The notes under the pieces were generated by a model that ran no database searches, was not told where the DNA came from, and was given only the letters and a program-made list of their open reading frames with translations. A stretch of DNA of 64,000 nucleotides from contig NZ_LNXY01000003.1 in NCBI RefSeq assembly GCF_001467585.1, forward strand, positions 298,729 through 362,728, in the 5' to 3' direction. Below, piece by piece: positions 1 through 9,112 of this stretch; the stretch's first letter is position 1; every line of letters starts with the position of its first letter. The position numbers and the translations under genes are program-made. This DNA is from Legionella drozanskii LLAP-1 (lineage in GTDB: Bacteria > Pseudomonadota > Gammaproteobacteria > Legionellales > Legionellaceae).

Positions 1-197
1 CTCAAAGTTTCTGGGGAAACATCGAAAACAAGATTTTCACCATGCTCTGGAACTAAGGTTAAACATACGCCATTGACAGCAATGCTTTCACCCATAATTA
101 AATCCCGATAAGGCGATTTAATTTCTAAGCGATTCGCCCCCTTACTTGGGCTATTAGCGAGAACTACCGCCTGCTGTTCTACTATTCCCGTAAACAT
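1..197 (-). CDS. ribE: Riboflavin synthase alpha chain, N-terminal part (runs off the window)
   Basis: Riboflavin synthase makes riboflavin from two molecules of 6,7-dimethyl-8-ribityllumazine in the cytoplasm. About 65 codons are visible. They begin MFTGIVEQ, the typical start of the family, and include the lumazine-binding stretch ending VNGVCLTL. The ATG overlaps the ribD stop by one base (TGATG), so the two genes are translationally coupled in a riboflavin operon. The 3' part lies outside the window. Confidence 0.93.
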   Translation of the reverse strand, partial: MFTGIVEQQAVVLANSPSKGANRLEIKSPYRDLIMGESIAVNGVCLTLVPEHGENLVFDVSPETL

Positions 198-1255
198 CAA
201 TTCTCCTGCCAATCGAGGCATGCTATTACGTTGTCGGTTTTTATTTGCCAGGTTACTTTCGGTTTATACTTAAAAATTTCTTCATTTGTAAATGCAGGGA
301 TTGCCTCATTACCTAAAAGCGTAGGAACCACATAAAGATAAGTTCTCTTAACTAAATTTTCGCGATGCATCGCTGAAAAAAGTTGGCCACCTGCCTCAAC
401 CCAAACATCATGAAATCCAAGGTAGCCCAGATGATTAATTATCTTTGCTAAATCCAATAAACCATTTTGACTAGGCACCGCATGATAAGAACAATTTGGA
501 TAAGGATTATCTACCTTGTACACTTCATCATGATAGATATGACAATGTTTCGCTGTAGTAAATAGTTTTGCCTTACTATCGATGGATAAACGACTATCAA
601 TAATTGCCAAAAACTTAGCTTCCTCTCTGTCCTTCAAACGCACATTTAATAAGGGATCATCCAGCTTAATTGTTTGGGCAGTTGTTAAAATCACATCGGC
701 ATGCAAGCGATTCAGATGAGTAAACTCAGCACATTCCGCATTCGATAAATAGCAACGCCGCCCATTTATACCAGCTATTTTACCATCTAAAGATTGCGCC
801 AATTTAGCAGTAACCCAAGGTGTTTTTGTTAAGGTCCAATGGTGATAACTTTGGTAAAAAGCATCTATTTCTTCCAGTGGATAATACAATACCTCAATTC
901 CTTTTGCTTCCAAAAGCTCAGTCGTGTTATTCGCAGCAACAAGTGGATTAGGATCTTTATAGCCATAAACAACTTGAGAAATTCCATATTGGATAATTGC
1001 TGTAATACATGGCGGTGTTCTTCCCCAATGATTACAAGGCTCTAAGGTCACATATAGCCTCACATCCTTCATACCGCTTGGAATTTGTTGTAGGACTAAT
1101 TGTTCCGCATGCGCCGTTCCAGCCCCTTGATGCCAGGCCCGCGCTATAATTTCACCCTTATGAACAGCGATAGCGCCAACACTTGGATTTGGTGCACAAC
1201 TACCTCGTCCGAGCCAGGCTTGTTCAAGAGCAGCCAGCATAAAGTATTTGTGCAT
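197..1255 (-). CDS. ribD: Bifunctional pyrimidine deaminase/reductase RibD
   Basis: RibD carries out the second and third steps of riboflavin synthesis: deamination of the GTP-derived pyrimidine, then reduction of its ribose side chain. The N-terminal deaminase domain (about residues 1-145) has the zinc motif HAE followed by PCNHWGRTPPC. The C-terminal reductase domain (about 146-352) starts at WVTAKLAQSLDGKIA, a hallmark of the RibD_C fold. The length of 352 aa is normal. It is upstream of and coupled to ribE by a one-base overlap. Confidence 0.96.
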   Translation of the reverse strand: MHKYFMLAALEQAWLGRGSCAPNPSVGAIAVHKGEIIARAWHQGAGTAHAEQLVLQQIPSGMKDVRLYVTLEPCNHWGRTPPCITAIIQYGISQVVYGYKDPNPLVAANNTTELLEAKGIEVLYYPLEEIDAFYQSYHHWTLTKTPWVTAKLAQSLDGKIAGINGRRCYLSNAECAEFTHLNRLHADVILTTAQTIKLDDPLLNVRLKDREEAKFLAIIDSRLSIDSKAKLFTTAKHCHIYHDEVYKVDNPYPNCSYHAVPSQNGLLDLAKIINHLGYLGFHDVWVEAGGQLFSAMHRENLVKRTYLYVVPTLLGNEAIPAFTNEEIFKYKPKVTWQIKTDNVIACLDWQEN

Positions 1256-1582
1256 AGTTAAATCACTGGTTAAAATGCAAATATGATAACAAATTATTCA
1301 ATTTATGAGTAGCCTGTAATCCAAGAATGCTATCTTACTCAACAACTCAAGGTAAATAAAATAATTTTTAGGCAAACTTTAAATTTTGATAAATCTAGAG
1401 GGGCTTTATCAGCGAATGCAACTAATGGACAAGCTAAACTTCGCACCTTGAGCCAACATACCTTAGTTTGCTTTCAACAAAATATGCGTTACTCTGTTAC
1501 CTAAGCAATCGGATATATACGAATACGCGTCTATGTTATACTGATAGAGTTTTTACAAAAGATACAACGAATTGAGTTAATT
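1256..1582. other. Intergenic region between divergent ribD and the M48 protease gene
   Basis: This 327-base gap holds the promoters of the two divergent genes. Toward the protease there is an extended -10 element, TGTTATACT at 1534-1542, about 40 bases before the ATG. I looked for an FMN (RFN) riboswitch ahead of ribD and saw no convincing match. No small gene is apparent. Confidence 0.5.
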
Positions 1583-2989
1583 ATGAGCCTATTGCCACGC
1601 CAATGGTTTCTTAAAAAAAGTATGGGGCTTTTGCTCATTATTTTGCAAATTTTCTCTCCTTATGCGTTTTCATTTTCTCCCTATTCGACGCGTGAACTTG
1701 AAGAGTTAGAAAAAGAATTTGTTCAACTTATTAATCAATCTGATAGCCTAGAACGTAATCCACTTGCAACTCAATATATCAACCATTTAGGCAAGCAATT
1801 AGCACGTTTCGCTCACATCCCTACTCCTTATTTTTTTATAGTAAAATCGAATGAAATTAATGCCTTTGCGGGGCCTGGCGGATATATAGGCATTAATACT
1901 CGACTTATCCTTGCTACTGAAAACGAAAGCGAACTTGCCGCAGTAATGGCGCATGAAATTGCCCACGTCCGTCTTCATCATCTCTACAATATGATTGAAC
2001 ACCAAAAGCAGATGCGCATTCCAATGATAGCCTCTATGCTAGCTGCTATTGCTTTAGGTGTTATTAATCCTACGCTAGGTTCGGGTGCATTGATGGCTAC
2101 AATGAGTGGATTTGCTCAGGACAGTATTAATTTCACTCGCGCAAATGAAAAAGAGGCCGATCGCATCGGTATAAATATGCTCATTAAGTCGGGTTTAGAC
2201 CCGCGAGCTATGGCGAGTTTTTTTAGAAAAATGCAGGAAAATTCGCGTTATTATTATACTGCAAATATTCCGGCAATCTTACGGACACACCCCTTGGATG
2301 ATGATCGTATTGCCGAGGCAGAGAACCGCAGCGATCGCATTGCTAAAAAGCAGTATCCTGACAATTTAAATTATCGTCTGTTTAAAGAGTTGATTCGCGT
2401 CTCCGTAACTAATGATAGCAAGCAATTACTTGATTATTATCGATATCAATGCCCAAAGAAAAATGATTCCATTTGTGAATACGGATATGCACTTAGTCTC
2501 ATGAGTATTAATCAATTTCAACAAGCAGAAACGCATTTAAGTCCTTTGCTTAGCCAGGATCATGATAATCTTTTTTATCAAATTGCTATGGCACTAGCGG
2601 AAACAGGCACTAAACAATATAACTCCGCACTCAATAGATTAAGCGCTTTACAGGCAAATTATCCTGAAAACTATGCAGCACTTATGGCTTATGCACAAGT
2701 ATTATTGGCTGCAGGACAGGCAGAACGTGCAGCCTCTGTCTTACTTAAAGGATCTAGAGTATTTAAACGAGATTTACCTTTATGTGAAGAACTAGCTCGC
2801 GCTCAAGCAGCCTCTCATCGCAAAAGTTATGCTTATTTTACCCAGGCCCAATGTCAATTGTTGCAAGGGCGACACCGAGATGCGGTTCGTCAATTAAAAC
2901 AAGCCAAAACTCTGGCTAAAAATGATGCCTATCTGCAAGCAAGAATTAATGCAATGATTGATGAAATTAAATTTTATACGGAAAAGTAA
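1583..2989 (+). CDS. M48 family zinc metalloprotease with TPR region (BepA/YfgC-like)
   Basis: This is a probable periplasmic zinc protease and chaperone for outer-membrane protein assembly, as known for E. coli BepA. A signal peptide or anchor is seen at the N-terminus (basic residues, then a hydrophobic stretch to about residue 30). The zinc motif HEIAH is at residues 124-128, with the third ligand probably the Glu in NEKEADRIG near 193. The C-terminal half is helical TPR-like, with repeated Ala-rich pairs after about residue 300. The length of 468 aa fits the family. The gene is monocistronic. Confidence 0.88.
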   Translation: MSLLPRQWFLKKSMGLLLIILQIFSPYAFSFSPYSTRELEELEKEFVQLINQSDSLERNPLATQYINHLGKQLARFAHIPTPYFFIVKSNEINAFAGPGGYIGINTRLILATENESELAAVMAHEIAHVRLHHLYNMIEHQKQMRIPMIASMLAAIALGVINPTLGSGALMATMSGFAQDSINFTRANEKEADRIGINMLIKSGLDPRAMASFFRKMQENSRYYYTANIPAILRTHPLDDDRIAEAENRSDRIAKKQYPDNLNYRLFKELIRVSVTNDSKQLLDYYRYQCPKKNDSICEYGYALSLMSINQFQQAETHLSPLLSQDHDNLFYQIAMALAETGTKQYNSALNRLSALQANYPENYAALMAYAQVLLAAGQAERAASVLLKGSRVFKRDLPLCEELARAQAASHRKSYAYFTQAQCQLLQGRHRDAVRQLKQAKTLAKNDAYLQARINAMIDEIKFYTEK

Positions 2990-3003
2990 CACAGTTCCCG
3001 TAC

Positions 3004-3050
3004 AGTCTAGATCTAGACTTTTTGATTTTTTTAGTCTATATTTAGATTAC
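3004..3050. promoter_or_regulatory. Palindromic operator candidate in front of the DUF2384/RES module
   Basis: A perfect 16-bp palindrome, AGTCTAGATCTAGACT (3004-3019), is followed after a T-rich spacer by a second, imperfect dyad of the same half-site (TAGTCTA ... TTAGATTA). The pair lies 55 to 20 bases ahead of the antitoxin ATG. It may be the autoregulatory operator of the toxin-antitoxin operon. The first dyad plus the T-run could also act as a terminator for the upstream gene. Confidence 0.45.
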
Positions 3051-3072
3051 AGAAAAGAGCGGGAGAACAATA

Positions 3073-3468
3073 ATGATCCACGCTAAAACAACAGAAATCA
3101 ATACTGACCAAGTTCATGCAGCCTTCAAAGCCGTACTTAATATTTTGCATAAATGGCGTTGCAGCACCGAAGAAATGCAAACTTTACTTGGACTAAAGCG
3201 CTCTACTTTATTTAAATATAAAAGTATGCCTGAGAAAGCTTCTATAAGCCCGGATTTAACTGAAAGATTATCCTATCTATTAAATATCCATGCTGCACTA
3301 AGAATTCTTTTCTCGAATCCAGATTCAGTGTATGGCTGGGTTAGAAAACCTAACTATGCGCCATTTTTTAATGGCAAATCGGCGATGGACATTATGTTAC
3401 AAGGACGAGTTGTGGATCTTTGGGCTGTTGCTAGTCGCCTCAATGCAGAACGAGGCGGCAAATCATAA
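3073..3468 (+). CDS. Xre/MbcA/ParS-type antitoxin (DUF2384)
   Basis: This is a probable antitoxin that binds and neutralises the RES toxin encoded next and represses the operon. The N-terminal part (about residues 10-70) is a degenerate HTH, with LLGLKRSTLFKYK as the recognition region. The C-terminal part has the DUF2384 pattern: W-x-x-x-PN, then FNGKSAMDIMLQG and V-x-x-L. The length of 131 aa is usual. The stop overlaps the toxin start by one base (TAATG), so the genes are translationally coupled. Confidence 0.88.
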   Translation: MIHAKTTEINTDQVHAAFKAVLNILHKWRCSTEEMQTLLGLKRSTLFKYKSMPEKASISPDLTERLSYLLNIHAALRILFSNPDSVYGWVRKPNYAPFFNGKSAMDIMLQGRVVDLWAVASRLNAERGGKS

Positions 3469-4178
3469 TGACTTCTTGCAATGAATTAGACAAACGAATT
3501 TTTACTAACCAACGATGCTATCGCCTCATTCCTTCTAAATTTCCTCCCATTCATTTATTTGAAGACGTGGCGGACGCAGAAGATTTTGAGCACTTGTATG
3601 CAATACAAGTGCTGACCAATCCCAGAATTCAAGATGAAATTGGTGAAATTTCGTTAGTACCTGAGGGGGAGCGTCTCTATTCAGCACCCGGCTCGGGCTA
3701 TGTTATGGCAGCTTTTACTCATGTTAACCCGGATGGCAGTCGATTTTCGAATGGGGATTTTGGAGTTTACTATGCTTCGGAATCCTTAAATACTGCGATT
3801 GCTGAAACAGTTTATCATCGTGAACGATTTCTCAGTTATACCAATGAACCTGCACAAGAAATTGATATGCGAACTTTGATCGCAGAGTTCAGTGCTAGTT
3901 TATATGATTTATTAGGTTTTAAAAAATCTGAACATCCATTTTACGCATTGACTGATTACAGAGTAAGCCAAGCTTTGGGAGCTGAAGCCAAACAGCGAGA
4001 AACCGAAGGCTTGGTGTACCATTCTGTTCGGGCTGCAGGCGATAATGACAGAAACTTTGCTCTCTTCAAACCCAAAACCATTCACCGTTGCATTCAAAGT
4101 GCTCACTATAGTTATGTTTGGACAGGTGAAAAAATAAGTGCTGTCTATAAAAAAACACCAGCGAAACTACTGATCTAA
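3468..4178 (+). CDS. RES domain toxin
   Basis: RES toxins act in the cytoplasm and deplete NAD+ by phosphorolysis or ADP-ribosylation-like chemistry; this is known for MbcT and related proteins. The RES residues are visible: Arg in YRLIP, Tyr in GVYYAS, Glu in TAIAETVYH and Ser in VYHSVRAAG. At 236 aa it is a full-length member. It is coupled to the DUF2384 antitoxin in front of it and ends just before a convergent gene. Confidence 0.88.
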   Translation: MTSCNELDKRIFTNQRCYRLIPSKFPPIHLFEDVADAEDFEHLYAIQVLTNPRIQDEIGEISLVPEGERLYSAPGSGYVMAAFTHVNPDGSRFSNGDFGVYYASESLNTAIAETVYHRERFLSYTNEPAQEIDMRTLIAEFSASLYDLLGFKKSEHPFYALTDYRVSQALGAEAKQRETEGLVYHSVRAAGDNDRNFALFKPKTIHRCIQSAHYSYVWTGEKISAVYKKTPAKLLI

Positions 4179-4192
4179 GTTGATTCAAACAA

Positions 4193-4699
4193 CTATTGAA
4201 TACCAAACCAACCACCCGTATCACCCCCCGCCCAACACTCGATACTTTTACAAGAGTCTAGCTTTTTTGAGCAAAGTCTCTTAAAAGAATTATCCGCACT
4301 GATATCTATGTTTTCGAATCCTTTTGGTTGGCAAATGCGGGCATTATAGGATCCTTCAACGCGAATTTGTCCCATTACATTGATTGTTGGAGAGACAGCA
4401 TAAATGCCAGGTTTATGCGAATAGCAAGCAATATAGCATCCCGGGGCTGCTGTATAGCTGTTGTCTGTTGGTAACATTAACTTGACTGCACCGGGGTAAA
4501 AGTGGTTAATAACCCCTCTATTTTCTATCACGTAGACCGGATAAGGTGACGGCAATAAGTTTTTATTTGCCATCTGATTTAAAGTGAACGGTTCGCCTTT
4601 AAAATATTGTGCACCTTCTACCGAACCTGCTGTTAAGCAAAAAGCTCTGATAGAGAGTCCTAAGAAAAAAAAGAAGAAGCTCAATCGTTGAATGATCAT
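4193..4699 (-). CDS. Secreted or periplasmic protein of unknown function
   Basis: I do not recognise the family. The N-terminus is a clear Sec signal peptide (basic start, run of Phe and Leu, cleavage near residues 20-24). The mature part is about 145 residues with several Cys (including GCYIACY and the C-terminal CSKKLDSCKSIEC), which suggests disulphides in the periplasm or outside the cell. It has no membrane segment after the signal. It converges on the RES toxin gene and stands alone. Confidence 0.65.
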   Translation of the reverse strand: MIIQRLSFFFFFLGLSIRAFCLTAGSVEGAQYFKGEPFTLNQMANKNLLPSPYPVYVIENRGVINHFYPGAVKLMLPTDNSYTAAPGCYIACYSHKPGIYAVSPTINVMGQIRVEGSYNARICQPKGFENIDISADNSFKRLCSKKLDSCKSIECWAGGDTGGWFGIQ

Positions 4700-4784
4700 T
4701 TTGTTCCTTTCTTGATAGGATGCTCTTTTATTATAGTTAAAATGGCCTTAACATAGGCTCCATCTGTCGCCAATAAAATTAGTT

Positions 4785-5342
4785 ATGTCTCAGTCCGATA
4801 AGTTTATCATTCAACACACGCAAAATTGGATTCACTCTTTTATTATCAAATTAAATATTTGTCCCTTTGCCAAACGTGAAATCAATAGAGGAGCAGTGAA
4901 ATTTCAGGTTAGTCATGCAAAAAAAATAGAGTTAGCACTTGAAGAATTCATGGTAGAAATCCATTCCTTAGACAATCAACCTAGCGTCGAAACAACTTTT
5001 CTCATTTTTCCTTCTTTGTTTAAGGATTTTTTTCATTATTTAGATTTTGTCGATTTAGCAGAGGCGCTCATGTATGAACAAGGCTACGAAGGAATTTATC
5101 AATTGGCGACGTTTCACCCTGATTATTGTTTTGCAGAGGTTGAATTTGAAGATGTTTCGAATTATACCAACCGTTCGCCCTATCCCATGATTCATCTTTT
5201 ACGTGAAGACTCTGTCGAAAAAGCCCTTGCTTTTTATGGGGATACGGAAAAAATTCCTACGATTAATATAGAATCTATGCGGCAATTAGGATTAGAAGAA
5301 ATCCAAAAAATAATAACCCAATGCGAACCTAAAGCCCAATGA
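4785..5342 (+). CDS. DUF1415 family protein
   Basis: This is a small cytoplasmic protein of a conserved proteobacterial family without an assigned reaction. Family marks are the N-terminal W-x-x-x-F...NICPFAKRE with its conserved Cys and the later TFHPDYCF and NRSPYPMIHLLRE blocks. The length of 185 aa is standard. It stands alone between convergent or oppositely oriented genes. Confidence 0.87.
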   Translation: MSQSDKFIIQHTQNWIHSFIIKLNICPFAKREINRGAVKFQVSHAKKIELALEEFMVEIHSLDNQPSVETTFLIFPSLFKDFFHYLDFVDLAEALMYEQGYEGIYQLATFHPDYCFAEVEFEDVSNYTNRSPYPMIHLLREDSVEKALAFYGDTEKIPTINIESMRQLGLEEIQKIITQCEPKAQ

Positions 5343-5378
5343 GTTATTAATCTCCGTACCTAGATAAACCTTTTCGAT

Positions 5379-7292
5379 TTATCCAGGCTGGCAGAGTGAC
5401 TCCATTTCTTCGACAACATCTTCTAAATCATACACTTTTCTCAGCCCATCAGTCCGCCATAAATAAGGCGTCCTCTTTGAAGTTAAGAGAGTCGCCCCTA
5501 TGATCAGTCCATAAATAACACCAAGCCCTAAAACTAGGCCCAGAAGAACATTACAAAGGACAATATTGCTTAGATCACGATGAGTGCTAAGAGAGGATTT
5601 ATGAGTTTTAATTAAAACATCCGTATCGTACCTGAAATCATTATAGTCATTAAGGTCTTTTGAACTTTGTTTAAAGGCTTCTAATGCCTTATGAACTCCC
5701 TCATGTAACTCTTTTGCATGATTCTCAGCATCTTCATACTTCTCAATATATTCATTGAATTCTTTGTCAGTATCAAAGTCTTCTCTTTTAGCCGATTGAC
5801 GAAAGTTTCTATACTCAGTCTCTTTCTCTTTAAGCGTTTTTAAAACTTGTTCTATCTTTAGGATTTGATTATTAATTTGCTTGGTTTTCTCAGGGACTGG
5901 TTCATAATCCTCAGTTTCATAGGAATCAACAGGAACGGACGAATTGGAAGAACGGTCGTCACCTGGCACTAAAGCAGCAGGCTCTGCACTAAGTCTTTGG
6001 TTACGCGCCTTGTCTCTTCTTTGGTAACGCAAACTAAAGCTTATCGGTTCTTGACTGTCTGCAGTAGTACCTAGAAGATCAGGCTGGTCTAAAGGCTCAA
6101 ATGAGCCTAAAAGATCTGAGCCACCTAAAGTATGAGGCCGCGAAAAACCATTTTCTTCCCAAAATGCTGAATCATAAACTCGCTCTTTCTCTTTCTCTTT
6201 CTCATTCCTTTTTCCTTTTTCCTTCTCATAGAAGGATCCGTCTTCAGAGAGTCTAAACGATGCTTGACGGCGGGTAGATGTCGATGTAGAAGCGCTGGGT
6301 ACGGGAGGTGGAGGGACAATTACTATTTCGACACCTTGTTTAGCTCCCACTTCTCGAAGCATTTCCTCATGAGATAGCGCAACATAATCATTATTAACCG
6401 TTTTTCGCCAATGATTAACGACATGAGTACCACAATCATAAAAAGCGGTCTGCTTTCCGTTCGTATATTCTAATTCCTTAAAATTATCGTCATACTTTGT
6501 TAATAATATACTGCAATTAATTCGGATAAAATTTTGACGAGCTATTCTGTCGTTAAAGGGCTGTGGATCAAAAAGAGTCCAAACGCCCTGCTCCCTAACC
6601 AGGCTAACCCAATGACCCTGATGTGCAATAGGTAAATAGATATCCTTCTCTTGGTTAATCAGCTCTCTAATTGATTTTTCAATGCCTTGCGTTAATTCTT
6701 TAACTAATTCGCCCATCCCTTCACTCAGGAGTCTAGCCGCTGCTCCTTCATCCTTCAAAAATGCACTAGATAAATCCGATTCTTCGGCGGAAAAATTAGG
6801 CAGCTCGAAAGGGTCGGATTTAAGTATATCAGGAGACATAAAACTATCATCGTTAAAAAGATAGAACATGTCATTAAGGGCTAATAAAGTATCGCTGGTG
6901 ACTTTGCCGGATCTTTCTTGTTGATCTCCCACAGAGAGAAAGGCGCTCGCATGGTTTTCACGGTCGTTTGGGGCGCGCTGAAGCTCCATTTTAAATTCAG
7001 CGTGCCATTTTTTTAAATGGGAAGTCCATATTGCAACTTCATTTTTATGGGCATTTTTTTGCGCTAATAAAAGACTTGAGATAATTATAATAAATCGACT
7101 TAATAAATCTCTGCCAATAAAAGTGGGCAGTGCGCATAAATTAAATAATTCAATATCGTGCTCTATACAACGCTCAATAATAAATTCACGCGAGCCTTTA
7201 AAAGTCTTGGATTCATCTAAATTATCTAACAAAGCATTTATGTTGTCATATTGTTCGGTTAGTGCTGTTTTAGAGACCATAATAATTCTCAC
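5379..7292 (-). CDS. Predicted effector with a CE-clan (Ulp1/XopD-like) cysteine protease domain
   Basis: A CE-clan catalytic set is visible, counted from the GTG at 7292: His227 (GHWVSLV), Asp242 (LFDPQP), then Gln281 six residues before Cys287 in KQTAFYDCGTHVV. This is the Q-x4-DCG layout of Ulp1-type proteases, which cut ubiquitin, SUMO or NEDD8 or act as acetyltransferases. After it come a charged Lys/Glu-rich linker (about 355-370), a coiled coil (about 470-560) and one or two hydrophobic segments (about 585-610) that could anchor it in a host membrane. The C-terminus is Glu-rich (DLEDVVEEMES), like Dot/Icm E-block signals. An ATG at 7280 is an alternative start with a better-placed GAG. 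Substrate and secretion are inferred. Confidence 0.75.
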   Translation of the reverse strand: MRIIMVSKTALTEQYDNINALLDNLDESKTFKGSREFIIERCIEHDIELFNLCALPTFIGRDLLSRFIIIISSLLLAQKNAHKNEVAIWTSHLKKWHAEFKMELQRAPNDRENHASAFLSVGDQQERSGKVTSDTLLALNDMFYLFNDDSFMSPDILKSDPFELPNFSAEESDLSSAFLKDEGAAARLLSEGMGELVKELTQGIEKSIRELINQEKDIYLPIAHQGHWVSLVREQGVWTLFDPQPFNDRIARQNFIRINCSILLTKYDDNFKELEYTNGKQTAFYDCGTHVVNHWRKTVNNDYVALSHEEMLREVGAKQGVEIVIVPPPPVPSASTSTSTRRQASFRLSEDGSFYEKEKGKRNEKEKEKERVYDSAFWEENGFSRPHTLGGSDLLGSFEPLDQPDLLGTTADSQEPISFSLRYQRRDKARNQRLSAEPAALVPGDDRSSNSSVPVDSYETEDYEPVPEKTKQINNQILKIEQVLKTLKEKETEYRNFRQSAKREDFDTDKEFNEYIEKYEDAENHAKELHEGVHKALEAFKQSSKDLNDYNDFRYDTDVLIKTHKSSLSTHRDLSNIVLCNVLLGLVLGLGVIYGLIIGATLLTSKRTPYLWRTDGLRKVYDLEDVVEEMESLCQPG

Positions 7293-7344
7293 AGAAAAAG
7301 AAGTTTGACCGATACGAGGGAAAAACTGAAGTCCGACTTAGCTT

Positions 7345-7373
7345 ATGATAACAATTTCCCGTTTAATTGACAA
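7345..7373 (-). promoter_or_regulatory. Sigma-70-like promoter of the CE-clan effector gene
   Basis: Read on the minus strand, TTGTCA and TATCAT are separated by 17 bases, five of six matches each. The -10 lies about 53 bases before the GTG start. No PmrA-type tandem box is seen here. Confidence 0.5.
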
Positions 7374-7709
7374 ATATACTTACAAAATGCAAAAATAATT
7401 TATGCTTTATTTCTATTTATGACAATAATAAAGTCAAATTTAATAGAATAATTTTGATTTACTTCAGAAGCATACTCTTTGAGTATTGACATATTTTTAC
7501 AATGAACATACTATGGTTATTACGCCAATGATTTTTATTCTTTGTGAGAAAACAAAGATGCCTACTCGCGAACATTTTATTATGTCACTTCTAAACAATC
7601 TTCTCCGCTGAGCGGAGTACTATCTGTCATCCACAATTTAATTCCCTAACTCTTTAAAAAAAACACAGTTTTAGAGTTAATTTTTAAAAAAAACAGAAAG
7701 TGATAACTT
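7374..7709. other. Rest of the intergenic region before the MFS gene
   Basis: This A/T-rich stretch lacks an ORF. The only clear structure is the hairpin CTCCGC-TGA-GCGGAG at 7603-7617 without a T-run, about 95 bases before the transporter ATG. It may be a regulatory dyad or 5' UTR structure of that gene. Confidence 0.35.
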
Positions 7710-8942
7710 ATGAATAAATCAATTACACGCATTGCGGCATGGGGAATATGGATCATTGCTTCATTATTCTATGCTTATCAATACATTTTACGCGTCATGC
7801 CTAACATCATGCTAGATAATTTTATTCAGCAATTTCATATCGACACGGCTGTATTTGGTCAATTTTCGGGCATTTATTATCTAGGCTATTCTTTAATGCA
7901 TTTGCCTATCGGTATTATGCTTGATCGTTTTGGTCCCAAAAAAGTAATGACCGGCTGCATTTTGCTGACTGTCGTTGGTCTTTTACCTATTCTTTTCGCT
8001 GAACAATGGGTCTATCCAATGATTGGCCGTGCTTTAATTGGGGTTGGGTCTTCCGCGGCAATTTTAGGTACTTTCAAAATAATTCGCATGGCATTTAAAG
8101 AACAACTTTTTACGCGGATGCTCAGTTTTTCAGTCACTATAGGTTTAATCGGAGCGATCTATGGTGGTGGACCAGTTAGCTATCTTTCCAGCACTTTAGG
8201 CTATAAGACCGTTGTGCAAATCTTTGCTGTCTTTGGGGTTTTATTAGCGGTTCTCACCTATTTCATCGTGCCAGAGATAGACAGGTCTAATCAATCTAAC
8301 TCGATTATGGCGGATATCAAACGCGTACTAACGAATCGGCAAATCATTGCTTTATGCTTTTTATCAGGTCTAATGGTTGGACCTTTGGAAGGCTTTGCTG
8401 ATGTCTGGGGTTCAGCGTTTATTAAACATGTTTATGGTTTTGATCCAACCCTTGCCAGTTATTTACCGTCAATGATCTTTATCGGAATGTGTTTTGGTGC
8501 ACCCGTACTTAGTTTCATTGCAGAAAAAGCGAATAACTATCTTGCGGTTATTATAGGCGCAGGGATAGCTATGATGCTTGTATTTCTCGCTTTAATTTCG
8601 CAACAATTGACTGTCAATACAATGGCAATTGGTTTTATTTTGGTTGGTGTTTGTTGTGCGTATCAGATTTTGGCTATTTATAAAGCATCCACCTATTTGC
8701 CAGAGAGTGTTGCTGGAATCACCACTGCCATTGCAAATATGATCATCATGAGCTTTGGTTACGCTTTTCACACCACAATAGGTCTTTTGATTAATACCTT
8801 TGGTGGTCCTAATGTATCAAGTGCTTTCATTTATGGTTTAAGCGTAATTCCATTGACTTTAGCCCTTGCTGTGATGGGCCTTTTTGTATTTTCTTACCAA
8901 GAGCGGGCTAAAATCCCCTTCACTGCAAACAGTGTAATGTGA
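7710..8942 (+). CDS. Major facilitator superfamily transporter
   Basis: This is an inner-membrane secondary transporter with about 12 hydrophobic segments in 410 aa. The MFS loop 2-3 signature is present as GIMLDRFGPKKVM (about residues 70-82). It belongs to the MFS type common in Legionella, whose members import amino acids or nucleosides, but the sequence alone does not fix the substrate. It is monocistronic. Confidence 0.87.
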   Translation: MNKSITRIAAWGIWIIASLFYAYQYILRVMPNIMLDNFIQQFHIDTAVFGQFSGIYYLGYSLMHLPIGIMLDRFGPKKVMTGCILLTVVGLLPILFAEQWVYPMIGRALIGVGSSAAILGTFKIIRMAFKEQLFTRMLSFSVTIGLIGAIYGGGPVSYLSSTLGYKTVVQIFAVFGVLLAVLTYFIVPEIDRSNQSNSIMADIKRVLTNRQIIALCFLSGLMVGPLEGFADVWGSAFIKHVYGFDPTLASYLPSMIFIGMCFGAPVLSFIAEKANNYLAVIIGAGIAMMLVFLALISQQLTVNTMAIGFILVGVCCAYQILAIYKASTYLPESVAGITTAIANMIIMSFGYAFHTTIGLLINTFGGPNVSSAFIYGLSVIPLTLALAVMGLFVFSYQERAKIPFTANSVM

Positions 8943-9046
8943 AGCACCCAAGACAAATGCGAGGTTTATCAAGAGGTTCTTACTTGATGGGCTTCGCTCT
9001 ATTTAAACTTCTAGCAAACACCCAAGCATTTCAAATTTTATACAAC

Positions 9047-9075
9047 TTGAAGATAATTAATCATTCATCTATTCT
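9047..9075 (+). promoter_or_regulatory. Promoter of the first Cys-repeat precursor gene
   Basis: TTGAAG and TATTCT are 17 bases apart and lie 38 bases before the ATG. The same elements with the same spacing recur before the second precursor gene, and the surrounding roughly 70 bases are nearly identical. This conservation is the main support. Confidence 0.5.
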
Positions 9076-9112
9076 TAATTAAGATTTTCGTCTATTACAA
9101 ATGGAGATTGAA

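Noticed and set aside
1256..1582. FMN riboswitch before ribD
   Set aside because: The conserved RFN core could not be found by eye in either orientation.
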